Shown here in pieces: positions 22,801 to 32,200 of a DNA stretch of 64,000 nucleotides; positions within the stretch are counted from its first letter, which is position 1, and the number at the start of each line of letters is the position of its first letter. Source of the DNA: Tubiluchus corallicola (lineage: Eukaryota > Priapulida > Priapulimorpha > Priapulimorphida > Tubiluchidae); the NCBI GenBank assembly GCA_030141605.1, contig JAQGDQ010000003.1, forward strand, positions 2,685,501 through 2,749,500. Reading direction: 5' to 3'. The position numbers and the translations under genes are program-made. Below the pieces are notes generated by a model, which saw only the letters and a list, made by a program, of their open reading frames with translations, ran no database searches and was not told the DNA's origin.

Positions 22801-25540
22801 AGCAAATTATTTGAAAAAAATGTGTGACATGAAACATCTTGACATGTTAACATTTTCACTGATCTAAAAATCTGTGATTTTTTGCATGAATAATCTAGAA
22901 ATTTTTCTTTTGAATTTATCTTAATCTGCATCACCTAAGTGTATTTCTTCATTCATGTTGTATTTTTATAGAAATAGGATCTATTGGCTGTCAGTTAAGA
23001 TGGAAAGATTTCACGTTGAAGTCTGAATCGCCTCTTCTGATAACTAAGCATTACGTTTTCTATAGTGCATTTTGGAAGGGAAATGAGGAGTACACTCTCA
23101 TTGTAAGTAAGCCAAGTTTCATTATGAAATTTGAAATTTTATGTCTGGAAGATGCTGTTGTCCTCATTGTTTTAGCAATAGTGACAGTGCATAATGAAAT
23201 AGGTATAGTAATCACTTTGCACTGCTATCTTGTATATTGCGAAAAGTAAATGTTAAAATCATTGACAAAAAAGTGGATTTCCTGCAAATTATTGTCTGTT
23301 AATAGTGCCAGTTTTACAGTTAATAATTTGGTACAATGTGGAATTGTTTCTAGTCTGTCCGTGCAGCTGTCTCTTTTTTGTAGCTACGATGCTCTGTTCA
23401 TTTTCAGTAATAGAGAAACTCAGTTTCAACTTTGAGAGTCAAACTGTCATTAGACAGCTAATAGCATTAACAACAAACATTACTTATTGATTTTTTGACT
23501 CCTCACAATTTTGAAATTTCAGAACATTTACGAATATTCTTAATATGTAAATTTGTATTTTGTAGTTATCGTCACCTGTGTCAAACCTTTTGACAAAGAA
23601 AGACAGCGGTCTGCAGATATTTACGCAGTTTGAAGACACTGTTCCAACTCGATTACTGTTACCAAGTGGGAAAGTTGCTGAGGACTCAACATCCAAAGTT
23701 TGTATATATTTAAGGGTTCAGTTTGAGCTCAGCTAAGTGCATCATCTAAAAATCTAGTGTCTAAGCTTTTCTTACTATGTACTGGTAAAAACAAAATATG
23801 ATTTAGTGAGAAAAACAAAAAATGAGGGATAATTTTTGATGATTATCTTCATATTTATTATTAGCTGATATAAGAATTTATTTTAAGAAATTTCAAAGAA
23901 CTTTTATGAAAGATACGGTAAGAGTTATTTTTGATATAAGCTACAGTCATGTTTAAAAAGTACGTATGTTATAGAGTAAGCAAAACATATTTTTAGAATA
24001 AGGAAAGAGAAAACTGTGAACCACTCATGTGTTAGTTCACAATCTGTATTTTTGCTAGTTCCACTTGCAGAGAAAAATTCAACAAAATTGGCCCCAAACC
24101 GTATTAAATAGGTTGTTAGAACTCTCTGTATTACTCATTTTCGGTTACGCCTTTGCGATAAAGAGGTCTGTTTCATAGTGATGCTGTTGTTTTCATTCAT
24201 ATAATGTTTTTCATTTTCTGGTTATTTTGAAAAGAGCAGCTAAGAAGCAAAAATTTAAAAGGAGGATAAAGTGTGCCACTACTAATTATTGGTTATTACT
24301 ACAACTTCAGTTATAATATTTCTGTTTTTAGTAGACTTTTTTGTATTTGTAGATTCTTGTAGCAATTTCTCATAAGATGATGTTGGAGACCCTGTCCAAG
24401 TTTTCAGACAACAATAGAGAAAAGCACAATAAAGATGCACCATCATATGAGAAGCTTGTGTGTTTTATTTTACTCCAGATAGTTACTTTGTTGAAGAGCT
24501 TGCAGGTGCATATTTTATCCTGTTTTTTCTCACATGGCATTTTTAATAACTACTGTTAATAATAACTGCAATGCTTCTTTTGGTCTTCTCTGTTACTCAT
24601 TATATCTACAAAATAAAATTCGAACTTTGAATAATAGTTTATAACTGACATCTCAGCCACATTTGCCCACCCATCTTTTAGGAACTTGTGTAGCTGAAAG
24701 ATTTGAACTGTACCTGAAAGTGACTCAGTGCTTGATCACTACTGCTAACAATATTTAAATTCAGCTGTTTACTATGGCTTTTCAGTTTGCAAGTGTAATA
24801 TCAATTTGTGTGTTCGACTGTATCAATTATAAGGCAAAGGATATGATTATGATTTTAAAGAAAAAGAAAACTGTAGCATGAACATTTTATATTTTAAGCA
24901 TGCGATGTTTTTGCTGTGCATTCCAGTCATTTTGTTGTGTTTGTTTTAATAGCTATGACATAATCATTTTCTTACTTTTTAGGCTCAAGGTATTGAAGAA
25001 ATTGGGGCTAACTTGGACAGCTTTATTCTAGTCCGGCTAGAAGGCGACACACATCAACGTTTAGTTTATTTAGAAATTGATCCACAAGACGAGGCATCAA
25101 AATTGTCACTTTGCATGTGTGCAATACGTACTTTGTATCATCTGTTGCATATACGTGTGATGGTAAAAGACTTACAAGCTGGTAAGCTACCAAATATCAT
25201 TCAAAAATCCAGTTTGTCACGAGGTCTTATCAAAGCAGTTGAAGTGTTATCCACCGAGAAAGCGAACTCCTTGACGCATGCCCTGGGAATTCTGGAATTC
25301 ATGTTGTGGGGACCAGATGACAAGGTCATACAGGAACCAAGAAGCCTGGATGACCAAGAACCTCCTAATTTACGCCTGTGGTTAGAACTGGAGCGAGCGC
25401 GAAAAGTGAATCATATTGCCCGGTCAACGCTAACTGATGCTCCTATGTCCGGAGTGTATAATGAATATCATGTGCATTTCCTTGTTAGAGGTACTGTGAA
25501 GCGATTGTGGGAATCACATAACTTGTTAATATCTTCTTAG
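4719..25540 (+). CDS. PEAK1: PEAK1/PRAG1-family pseudokinase scaffold, 22 coding exons
   Basis: Exons (all GT-AG, phases agree): 4719-4856, 6412-6507, 8438-8533, 9103-10299, 11219-11344, 12279-12459, 12731-13020, 13693-14081, 14398-14531, 16961-17072, 17413-17696, 18062-18249, 18716-18827, 19918-20031, 20609-20788, 21938-22078, 22283-22387, 22581-22772, 22972-23102, 23566-23697, 24353-24505, 24983-25540. They total 5049 nt, giving 1682 residues, close to vertebrate PEAK1 (about 1750). Residues 1-1358 look disordered, with polyproline runs and a Tyr-motif cluster (700-742). Residues 1359-1682 match the PEAK pseudokinase: WKDF (1369), YEKLVCFILLQ (1478), LWGP (1605) and the helical WLELERA (1630). 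VAIK Lys, HRD and DFG are all absent. Known for the family: catalytically dead scaffolds that dimerise through helices flanking the kinase fold and recruit SH2/SH3 proteins (Src, Shc, Crk, Grb2) at adhesions. Inferred: a single invertebrate ancestor-type gene rather than a strict PEAK1 orthologue. Confidence 0.78.
6412..6507 (+). CDS. PEAK1: PEAK-like exon 2
   Basis: Acceptor TTTTCAG, donor GTAAGT, phase 0 at both ends, residues 47-78. The encoded stretch is charged and Lys-rich with no recognised domain. Confidence 0.65.
8438..8533 (+). CDS. PEAK1: PEAK-like exon 3
   Basis: Acceptor TTGCAG, donor GTAAGT, phase 0, residues 79-110. The encoded stretch is very acidic, with Asp/Glu/Asn runs around a short hydrophobic FMNGLLNCL patch. 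Confidence 0.7.
8608..8637. repeat. TTCAA pentanucleotide repeat
   Basis: ATTCAATTCAATTCAGTTCAATTCAATTTATTT in intron 3. Such runs often form the tail of LINE/SINE insertions in marine animals, but no element body is recognised next to it. Confidence 0.6.
9103..10299 (+). CDS. PEAK1: PEAK-like exon 4 (large Ser/Thr-rich exon)
   Basis: Residues 111-509, acceptor TTTCAG, donor GTTAGT (weak but phase 0). It starts acidic and Asn-rich and becomes Thr/Ser/Ala/Lys low-complexity sequence. A short patch, KTFSFMGETRKVVV, stands out as ordered-looking. No folded domain is recognised. This is the largest uninterrupted coding stretch in the window. Confidence 0.8.
11219..11344 (+). CDS. PEAK1: PEAK-like exon 5
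   Basis: Residues 510-551, acceptor TTATAG, donor GTATTA (weak), phase 0. Disordered Lys/Ser/Ala-rich sequence. The exon opens in frame with the end of exon 4 and leads in frame into exon 6. Confidence 0.6.
12279..12459 (+). CDS. PEAK1: PEAK-like exon 6 (proline-rich)
   Basis: Residues 552-612, acceptor TCCTGCAG, donor GTAATT (phase 1). It contains the run PPPVPPPP (600-607), a typical ligand for SH3, WW or EVH1 domains; which partner binds is inference. Confidence 0.72.
12731..13020 (+). CDS. PEAK1: PEAK-like exon 7
   Basis: Residues 612-708, phase 1 in and phase 0 out. It includes PSPPRS and IPPHESSSPEDE and ends with NYEPIDEDLE. Tyr700 in the YEPI context resembles a Src-family SH2 target. 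Confidence 0.75.
13693..14081 (+). CDS. PEAK1: PEAK-like exon 8 (tyrosine-motif cluster)
   Basis: Residues 709-838. Tyrosines at 711, 728, 736 and 742 lie in acidic contexts: NIYDAV, KEYEKA, SPIYAEP and NLYDTI. IYAE-type motifs occur in vertebrate PEAK proteins as phosphotyrosine docking sites. VLPPKN further on resembles an SH3 ligand. Acceptor TTTGCAG, donor GTAAGC. Confidence 0.8.
14398..14531 (+). CDS. PEAK1: PEAK-like exon 9
   Basis: Residues 838-883, phase 2 in and phase 1 out, acceptor TTGGTAG, donor GTTTGT (weak). Basic at the start (RQRLYRRS), otherwise disordered. Confidence 0.6.
15808..15911. repeat. About 52-bp direct duplication with acceptor-like motifs
   Basis: Copies 15808-15859 and 15860-15911 share CCATCATTTTCAGGAGCAG followed by an A-rich stretch. 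The copies are diverged by substitutions and small indels. Each contains TTTCAGGAGCAG, which resembles a 3' splice site. Confidence 0.7.
16961..17072 (+). CDS. PEAK1: PEAK-like exon 10
   Basis: Residues 883-920, acceptor TTTTCAG, donor GTAATT. Carries RSPPPPPSSS followed by a Ser/Thr-rich stretch. Phases match exon 9 and exon 11. Confidence 0.7.
17413..17696 (+). CDS. PEAK1: PEAK-like exon 11 (basic motif)
   Basis: Residues 920-1015. The centre has a strongly basic, amphipathic-looking element, GRKKKFSLKKLMKFG, which could be a membrane- or partner-binding helix (inference). It is followed by a more ordered-looking stretch around LDIVVIRNTEDG. Acceptor TTTTTAG, donor GTGTGT. Confidence 0.75.
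18062..18249 (+). CDS. PEAK1: PEAK-like exon 12
   Basis: Residues 1015-1077, acceptor TATTTAG, donor GTAATT, phase 0 out. Contains RPPPPRRGRSQSEDR, a proline-rich and basophilic-kinase-like segment. Confidence 0.72.
18716..18827 (+). CDS. PEAK1: PEAK-like exon 13
   Basis: Residues 1078-1115, acceptor TTATAG, donor GTAAGT. Ser/Pro-rich, ending KRYSRPKSDYMNI; Tyr1111 (YMNI) matches the Grb2-type YxN SH2 ligand pattern. Confidence 0.72.
19918..20031 (+). CDS. PEAK1: PEAK-like exon 14
   Basis: Residues 1115-1153, acceptor ATTGCAG, donor GTGAGT, phase 1 at both ends. Contains TPPPPPSHYD. Confidence 0.72.
20609..20788 (+). CDS. PEAK1: PEAK-like exon 15
   Basis: Residues 1153-1213, acceptor TTTTCAG, donor GTATTA, phase 1 at both ends. 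Ser-rich, with HLYDPV and EEYLTPI tyrosine motifs and a short Gln run. Confidence 0.72.
20862..21096. repeat. Fold-back element with tRNA-like B boxes in both arms
   Basis: Arms 20862-20934 and 21023-21096 are imperfect inverted repeats about 73 bp long around an 88-bp centre. The left arm holds GGTTCAAATCC on the minus strand (20918-20928) and the right arm GATTCAAATCC on the plus strand (21029-21039); both match the RNA polymerase III B box. TGGCCTAGTAGTG (21001-21013) resembles an A box, but its spacing to the B box is too short for a normal tRNA. Likely a tRNA-derived SINE pair or a MITE-like fold-back in intron 15. Confidence 0.7.
21938..22078 (+). CDS. PEAK1: PEAK-like exon 16
   Basis: Residues 1213-1260, phase 1 at both ends, acceptor TTTTTAG, donor GTAACG. 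A second AG seven bases downstream (after GATTAG) would break the phase, so the first was chosen. The encoded segment is acidic and probably helical (DVTKDIERLIAKED). Confidence 0.65.
22283..22387 (+). CDS. PEAK1: PEAK-like exon 17
   Basis: Residues 1260-1295, acceptor TTTTACAG, donor GTAAGA, phase 1 at both ends. Gly/Ser-rich linker. Its symmetric phase means it could be skipped without a frameshift. Confidence 0.68.
22581..22772 (+). CDS. PEAK1: PEAK-like exon 18 (pre-kinase helical region)
   Basis: Residues 1295-1359. VPVPRSRRRRSRG and LYEEVEG are followed by a helical stretch, NYTKMVMQNLETLVMASEK. This lies where vertebrate PEAK proteins carry the N-flanking dimerisation helix (positional inference). 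Acceptor TTTTTTCAG, donor GTAAAA. Confidence 0.75.
22972..23102 (+). CDS. PEAK1: PEAK-like exon 19 (pseudokinase N-lobe)
   Basis: Residues 1359-1402. Has the family-style start W-K-D-F-x-L-x-S-x-x-P-L and a YSAFW strand, then EEYTLI where β3 should carry the VAIK lysine. That lysine is absent. No glycine loop is visible. Confidence 0.78.
23566..23697 (+). CDS. PEAK1: PEAK-like exon 20 (pseudokinase N-lobe)
   Basis: Residues 1403-1446, phase 0 at both ends, acceptor TTTTGTAG, donor GTTTGT. Divergent; it would supply the αC-β5 region. No canonical catalytic Glu context is recognisable. Confidence 0.68.
24353..24505 (+). CDS. PEAK1: PEAK-like exon 21 (αD-αE)
   Basis: Residues 1447-1497, phase 0. 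The helix SYEKLVCFILLQIVTLLKSL corresponds to the conserved αE of PEAK proteins that precedes the catalytic loop. This is one of the strongest family matches. Confidence 0.8.
24983..25540 (+). CDS. PEAK1: PEAK-like exon 22 (C-lobe, dimerisation tail, stop)
   Basis: Residues 1498-1682, then TAG. EIGANLDSFILV sits where PEAK1 has its HxDLxxENLLL loop, and no DFG follows. The αF-αI helices and the diagnostic LWGP (1605-1608) come next, then a post-kinase helical tail beginning WLELERARK, as in the PEAK split-helical dimerisation region. Confidence 0.85.
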   Translation, partial: AQGIEEIGANLDSFILVRLEGDTHQRLVYLEIDPQDEASKLSLCMCAIRTLYHLLHIRVMVKDLQAGKLPNIIQKSSLSRGLIKAVEVLSTEKANSLTHALGILEFMLWGPDDKVIQEPRSLDDQEPPNLRLWLELERARKVNHIARSTLTDAPMSGVYNEYHVHFLVRGTVKRLWESHNLLISS

Positions 25541-28500
25541 CAAAGATGTTTGGTGTGGGCTTAAAGCCAAATAGTTTTTTCATCATGTTATTATTATCTC
25601 CACAAAGTGATGTGGAAGTGTCCATTTCCTCCCAAATGTTGTACATTTACATGTTAGGTTTATACTAAGATTTAACTAGGTTGTCATTCCCAGGTTGTAC
25701 ATGTCACATTTAATTTATTGCACCATATCTCTTTCATTACTTATTTATCATGTTCTTTGATTGGCAGTGCTTAATTTAATATGTGGGCAGGACCTCAGAC
25801 AGTGGCTAACGTGATGCTAGGAACGTACTTTTGTTTGCTTTAGCTCAACTTTGCAGACCTCAAACTTGCAAATGTGTGCACTTTTCCACTGCAAAATTTT
25901 TGAGCAAATCAAAAGCCAAGGTTGCTAGTCGTGCCTGATTTACTTTCCTTATCTTGTAGACGAGTGCATATTTTATCAATTTTGTTTAACTAACACTTTA
26001 CGCACATGGTCTCTTATCTCATTTTGTTGTAAAACTATTCTATGGAAATTTTTTTGATCTGCCCTATATTCATTTGTAGAGCAGTTTTTCTAACAACATT
26101 GCTTTTTTACAACATTGCATTAACATTTTACAATTAACTCTATTGTAAATGATTGTTACTAGTTGTGTTTAAATGTTTTGTTTTTACTTTGAATAAGCTT
26201 AATAAAGTTTCCAAAAAAGGCTGCTTTTTATTGCTAAGTTTATCCATACTTTTTATAACTGTTAAAAATGCTTCTGTTATTGCATTAATAAAATTAAATC
26301 TAACGAATACTACCAGACTCAGAACTTTAATTGTTAGTTTATGCCATTGCTGATACTTGATAGAGTTTAAGCAGCATTTTTAACATTCTTAGATTGCCAT
26401 TTTCTAATGTATGTTTTTAGAGTGATTGTTATAATTTATTTTTAACTGTATTTGTTGTACAACCCTTCCTGTCTCACCTTACATAGTGCCATGATTTTCT
26501 TTTTTTGTAGTTTAGTTGTCTTCAGCAATTCTGCAAGCCAGATTCCAAAACTTGCTAATTCTAAATATTACCTCTCTTGTACCTCTATAAGATAACCAAA
26601 TTGGCAGTGCTGTCTTGTCTCATCTGGATGTACTTTGTATCCATTGTTAGTAAAATAGACAGCCAGAGCCAGTATAGGACCTGAAATTGTCCCAGAGGCA
26701 GTTTCTCAGTCGTGACCTATCCATTTATTAACTAGATTCATTGTTACTTCACTTCGGTTCTAAGTACACGCTCAGACCACATTTCTATTTCGACTTGCTT
26801 ATAATCACTTTTTCTTTTGCCTCTTTGTCAAAAATTTGTATTTTTAATGGAATCTCTTGTTTTATTTTGCCAAGTGGACAGAGTTTGTTTTGTTTAATTA
26901 TAAAGAAGGCTTTACGTGGGAACAAGTTTGCATGTGATTCTGATGCAAGCTTTTGTAAGATAGTATAAATGTTTATGTTATTATTAAAAAAACGAGTTTA
27001 TCTATATATATATGTGTGTGTGTATGTATTTGTAACTTGTCTTTTAAGGCAATCAGAAAAACACAACCAATGAGTGTTTTGCAGCGTCAAATTCTATTTC
27101 CACTACATTGAATATTTAATAACTACCGCAGTTCTAATAATGAGAATTAATGTGCCACCATTTGAGTGCATTATCATTTATAATCGTTTTGTACACATTT
27201 CATGAATTTCAATCTTTTTGGAGAATTTGCTACTTTACAAACCATTAAATTATTTGAACCGAGTTTCAAAGCAAATAATCACACCTCTGTCATGAAATAG
27301 TATTACAGGTCTGCTACATATTAATAATACAAACAACATGAGATACATGTTGTCTAATGCAAAAATTACGTGTAATCTGGGCAGCGGCTATACACGAATA
27401 TGATTCTATAGCGTTTGTGTAATGCCTTGAATTACACTGAAATTGCCAAAAATTAGAACAAGTAAGATAGAATGACTAACAATTTCTCAATGATTACTGA
27501 CAGGTAAAATGATTGTAACATCAGTGGCACGAATGGTAAAATTGAACAAGCTAATATTTCCAAGGCAGGTAACTAATTACTAATGAATTTAACTACGTTA
27601 CATATAATAACATGCGGACATTTATAATGTTTGAACCGTATTCACTAAGTAATATTCTATTAGCCCGTTTATCCGTGTGCATGCTACTAACTACATAACA
27701 TTGAAATTTAAATATTGGTTAACATGCGGCCTGGTTCATTTTAATGCAAAAGTTTAACCAAAAGATGTAACAGAACAAATTGACTAATATCAACAAAAAA
27801 GTACGGCTAAGAAAGTCATAGCAAAAAATTAAAATTCTAAATGAAAATCGTGTAAACTTCTTTTAAAGGAAAGACCCAGCCTTCTGGAAAGTCAGTTTAT
27901 TTCAATGTTCACGAAAAAAAGTTAAAAGGATTTAGTAATAAAACTGTAATAAGTGCATCGTGTAATTAGCAAAATCACTTTAAAGTCGCGATCACTTCAT
28001 GCTTGGGCGCTCCCATTCTGCTTCCAATGATGTCATTCATCCTGAACAAAAGTAACGCACTGTCAATTTTTCATCAAAGGGGTAATAAGCTTTACAAAAT
28101 AATTAGATAGCTAATTTTGTAATACGTAAACATTAGGTAAGCTGCAGAAATTTGAATAGTATGTAGCAGTGCGTGCTTACTGAATGCCACAATGCGCTTA
28201 CGAAAAGTCAAAGTCTCCCAGTTACATCATATTTTTCAAGTGAATGGCGGCAACCACCATGCCAGAAAGATTCTATTCAGACATAGTATATTTTAATTTA
28301 CGATTTATAGACAGTTTTTTGAAAATGTCTTTGTTATATTTTCTAAGTTTGTGATAATAATAATATAAACCCAACATACTGAGTGACTTGTTCTTTCCTT
28401 TAAATTAGTGTAAGCTACATTAATTGAAGACATATACAGTGTGGCATAGTTGCAATTTAATATTAAATAATTAATCACATTTTAGTGCTTTATAAAATAA

Positions 28501-29203
28501 AAATACCAATACATGCAATAATAACAATAATTACATTCCATAATCTTCACGAGTTCAACAATTTTTGAATTAAGCCTAACAAAAAAGTTATCCAAAATTA
28601 TGCTACATTCAGGAGGATTAAGTACTACACATTTTCTCGATAAGATTTAGATAATACAAATAAATATACTCTTATATACATAACTCATTAAAATAAATGT
28701 ACATCTGCTAAATTATACAGCTTGATTTTATACATTTTTCTATAACCACTTACTGATACATTAGACTCCGCGAAAGAGATTGTGCGCCTTTACAAATAAG
28801 CTGCAACTGCCTGATTACTGTTTTTCTAGTTAAAACAAATTACGAAACAAAAATAAGCACTCAGGACTTTGTAAGAGCTTAAATTTACACTTTACATTCA
28901 CCGGGAAAACGAACAGAAAGCATCAGGTAGAATCGCACTTGCAACTACACTCGTCTAATGATTTTGTATCTTCGAAACGTATAGTTAATGCCAGCTGTTA
29001 ATTTCGTTAATAAGAGTTTTGCACTGAATTATTGTTCTGTGAGATTTAGGCAAATTAGGCTACTAATTTGTTGACAGACAAACTCTGTTGCGCTGACAGA
29101 CAAATTCTAATTTTCTATGTAGAGAAGATGAGGTTGCAAACAATTGTTGGAGACCGAAAGAGCAAATTGCGTAGTTGCTGCCATCATGAATATCAGAAGG
29201 GCT
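25541..29203. other. Convergent 3' UTR/intergenic region
   Basis: Lies between the stop codons of the PEAK-like gene (+) and CDO1 (-). Very AT-rich. It has a short TA/TG tract near 27002-27030 and a minus-strand AATAAA at 27896-27901 that might serve CDO1. No coding sequence is recognised. Confidence 0.5.
26201..26206 (+). terminator. Candidate poly(A) signal of the PEAK-like gene
   Basis: AATAAA about 660 bases after the stop codon. A second AATAAA lies at 26287-26292. Either would give an ordinary 3' UTR; which one is used cannot be told from sequence. Confidence 0.4.
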
Positions 29204-29257
29204 TCAGTAGCCGTTTGCTTTCTGTATCACTCTTGACTCAGCTGCCGAAGGACAGTT
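29204..29257 (-). CDS. CDO1: CDO1 exon 5 (short C-terminal exon)
   Basis: 54 nt including the TGA. Acceptor CACTTTGCAG joins exon 4 in phase 0. The encoded tail (17 residues, ending NGY) resembles the variable C-terminus of other CDO1 proteins in length and polarity rather than sequence. Confidence 0.75.
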   Translation of the reverse strand, partial: NCPSAAESRVIQKANGY

Positions 29258-32200
29258 CTGCAAAGTGACAAAAACATGAATGCAATTATGATTAAAATTA
29301 ATAGTCATTTTTAAAGCTAACATTTTTCTTGTCAATAAATGGCGGCTCATGCTTTGCAAGATATATACTATAGCAACAAAAACAAATAACTGTATCTTTA
29401 AGTATTGGCCATGTAAACGTTTAAGTGCAGCAACTGAATTTGGGCATAATTGGTATTTCCAAACTGCCCTTGTAATGAACTCTGGCTATGTGCACAGAAA
29501 AGATCACTAAACTGATAAAGCAGTTATTGTTTAAAACTTAATTATTGTTTGTTCAGGCACAAATGTGAGCATGGTGTACATAACATTAATATTTTACTAA
29601 AACAAATGAAGGACATAAAAACAAACTGTGTCAATAACTAGCTAATCAAAAGTAACACTTGTAAATAAAAAAAAATCTGTTTAATAATAACCATACTCAC
29701 AAAAGGGGTTCTTTCTCCAAACTTGCTGTAGAAATTGACTTTGATCAGTCTTCTGTGTGCCGTCTTTTCATCAAAAGAGTAACACTCGTCGTAAGGAGGA
29801 GAGTAGAGGTGAAGAGAACATGCCAGTTCGGTGTTTGAAGCATTCTCTATTCTGTGCAAGCCAATAGAGTCTGAAAAAGTAGGGTACATATACTCCTTAC
29901 GAGTATTGTGTTGGAGAATACATGTGCATTTTACATTGCGTTGACTAACTGACTTTGCTCTTCATAAGTAAATTCAAGTGATGAGTGAAAGCAGCCAAGC
30001 CCAACTCTGGCTTGTATTCACAAATAATTTGCTTACACCATTTATCTACTTACATGTAGCTAAATTTGAAAATATATAAATAAAAATCAGTTGCTAAGCG
30101 CAAAAACTAGATGCACAAGTTATATTAACAGAGGAAAACAAAGGGTCTGACTTAACGAACAATTAAGTTTTAGGCCCACGATCACAACAGAGAATTTCAA
30201 CAATCAAAAGATTCGAACTTAAAGCAAAACCGGATCCAATGTAAAACTGTAGGTCAAAACAACTTATGCTTTAAAATATTGAAAGGAAACACAGTTTTTT
30301 AAAGAATAACTTACGTGAACGAATTATTACCACACTAACAAAATTTCCCGTTCGCGCCACTATTTCTTCGCTGTTACATGCGTTTTGCCATTCGCTAGTT
30401 AGGTGAACTCTAGCGCTTGCATTTCGGAAAGTGTTGCACAAAACAATAGGTACTGTACCTCTCAGTTTAGATGTGTTCGTTTGTGATGAACTACACACGT
30501 TTGATAGCTCATGATTGAGCACAGCGGTAAATTTGAAATTTGAATCTTTATCTTAACATTTGCCGAGTTTTAGTACAACACAATGAATATCTTACAGTAG
30601 CACTGTACTTCAATTTTCACTTTCGCAAACGCTCGCGGAATATTTTTGCTGTTGAAAATTACGTAAGTTTGTGATGTCGTCGCTTGTTTGGGTCGCTCGC
30701 CGTTAATTAAGCTTTTAATCTATTATTTAATTATCATATACGCTTGTGCAGTATTAATTGTGCCAAAATGAAAAATCATCCTGTCTTCCTTTAACATAGG
30801 GCTTTTGCACATATTTATTGGATGTCACTCAGCTGGGTGTCCAGCACTGAATTGCAGAACGTACTTTTTCTGAAATCAAGTATATCTTGTGTCGTACAGC
30901 ATTATGAAGGATGAATCTCTGGGATGAGGTACTGAACCGATTGAGCCGTTTTCGGATGTATCAGTGAAAAAATGCGCCGTATAGCTAACGAAACCGACCA
31001 GTAATTTTTCCTGGCAGCCGCTCATTCACTCACTAAACAGACCAGCGTTGCCTAACTACAATCGTTCGACGATTTAGTGTACATTATTCGACTTGCTAAA
31101 CAAACAAGCGAACGCCAGGATGGAAACATAACATACACGCACTTTATCAGAGAGATTTTTCATTATATATACATACACACACACACGCACGCACGCACGC
31201 GCGCACCTCTTGGTTGTTTTAGAAGGAAATATGTTTCACCATTCCTCTACCATCCAAAATATTGAAAAAGGAACTAGATCTTTCAGTCACCAAATCGTGT
31301 AGACTTAAGTCATTATCTTTTTTCTTTGATCTTCAAACAACGAATAAGACCTTACAACTGTAGATGCTGTACGCATTGTCTCGCCTTTTCCTTTATGTCC
31401 ATTTCTATTCTGTCACCAAAAAAGGCAATAGCTACGTGTTCTGAGAAGTGCCACACACAAATAATTGCAAAAAACCGCAAAGGCTTTGTTGGCAGTAGTT
31501 TCATTTAGGTAAGATTCATTTCATCTTGAGAACAGGCAAAAGTTCAATGTCAAAAATTCAGAGCAGTTCGAATAAACAATACACGGTGGTACCTCTGACA
31601 CAGTGCGAATCTATTATATTTTAAAAATTTAATGTGGAAGGTTGGGTGTCTCGCACAGCCTGCAATTTTGAGAAGTATGATCAGATCAGTGACTTGCAGA
31701 AGGTCCTGAAACACATCCTGCAGATGTCTCACAAGCTTGTTTCTCGAATACTGTTCAATGACATGTCATTGGATCATCTAAGCGACAACTTTGCCCTTCA
31801 GAATAGCTCCAGTGTGTTATGTTAGGCGTTTTGAGGTCCGGTAAATTTTCATGTCATTCTGTTCTATTGAAAAAATTAATACTAGAGTTTTTAGGCCACT
31901 GTTCCAATCATACCCTTCAAAATCGTCCATATTAAATTTTGGGGGCATGATAGATTTGCAACTGTTTCAGCAATCCTTTCATGTAATAAATTGTTCTGTT
32001 TTAGTTTGTTCTTGTACTCCAATAACAAAAGGTCATGTACCACCCTGTGCTTCACGTACACAAGGCTTAAAAATAGAGCTAAGTCTATCACATTTTTGAT
32101 ATTTTGTGGTGTTCATCTAGAGTTGATTTTAAAAGTAGAATATCTTTAAAACATAAAACTATGCCTTTGCAATCCATTGGCCATGATGGATTGGCCTTGG

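Larger units (their letters stand above)
4857..24982. other. Introns of the PEAK-like gene
   Basis: Introns over 300 bases: 4857-6411, 6508-8437, 8534-9102, 10300-11218, 11345-12278, 13021-13692, 14532-16960, 17073-17412, 17697-18061, 18250-18715, 18828-19917, 20032-20608, 20789-21937, 23103-23565, 23698-24352, 24506-24982. Apart from the repeats listed separately (8608-8637, 15808-15911, 20862-21096) I see only T-rich unique sequence. No nested gene is supported. Confidence 0.6.

Noticed and set aside
30271-30522. Minus-strand open frame of 83 codons in CDO1 intron 3
   Set aside because: CDO1 exons 3 and 4 join perfectly without it, and the peptide has no recognisable motif.
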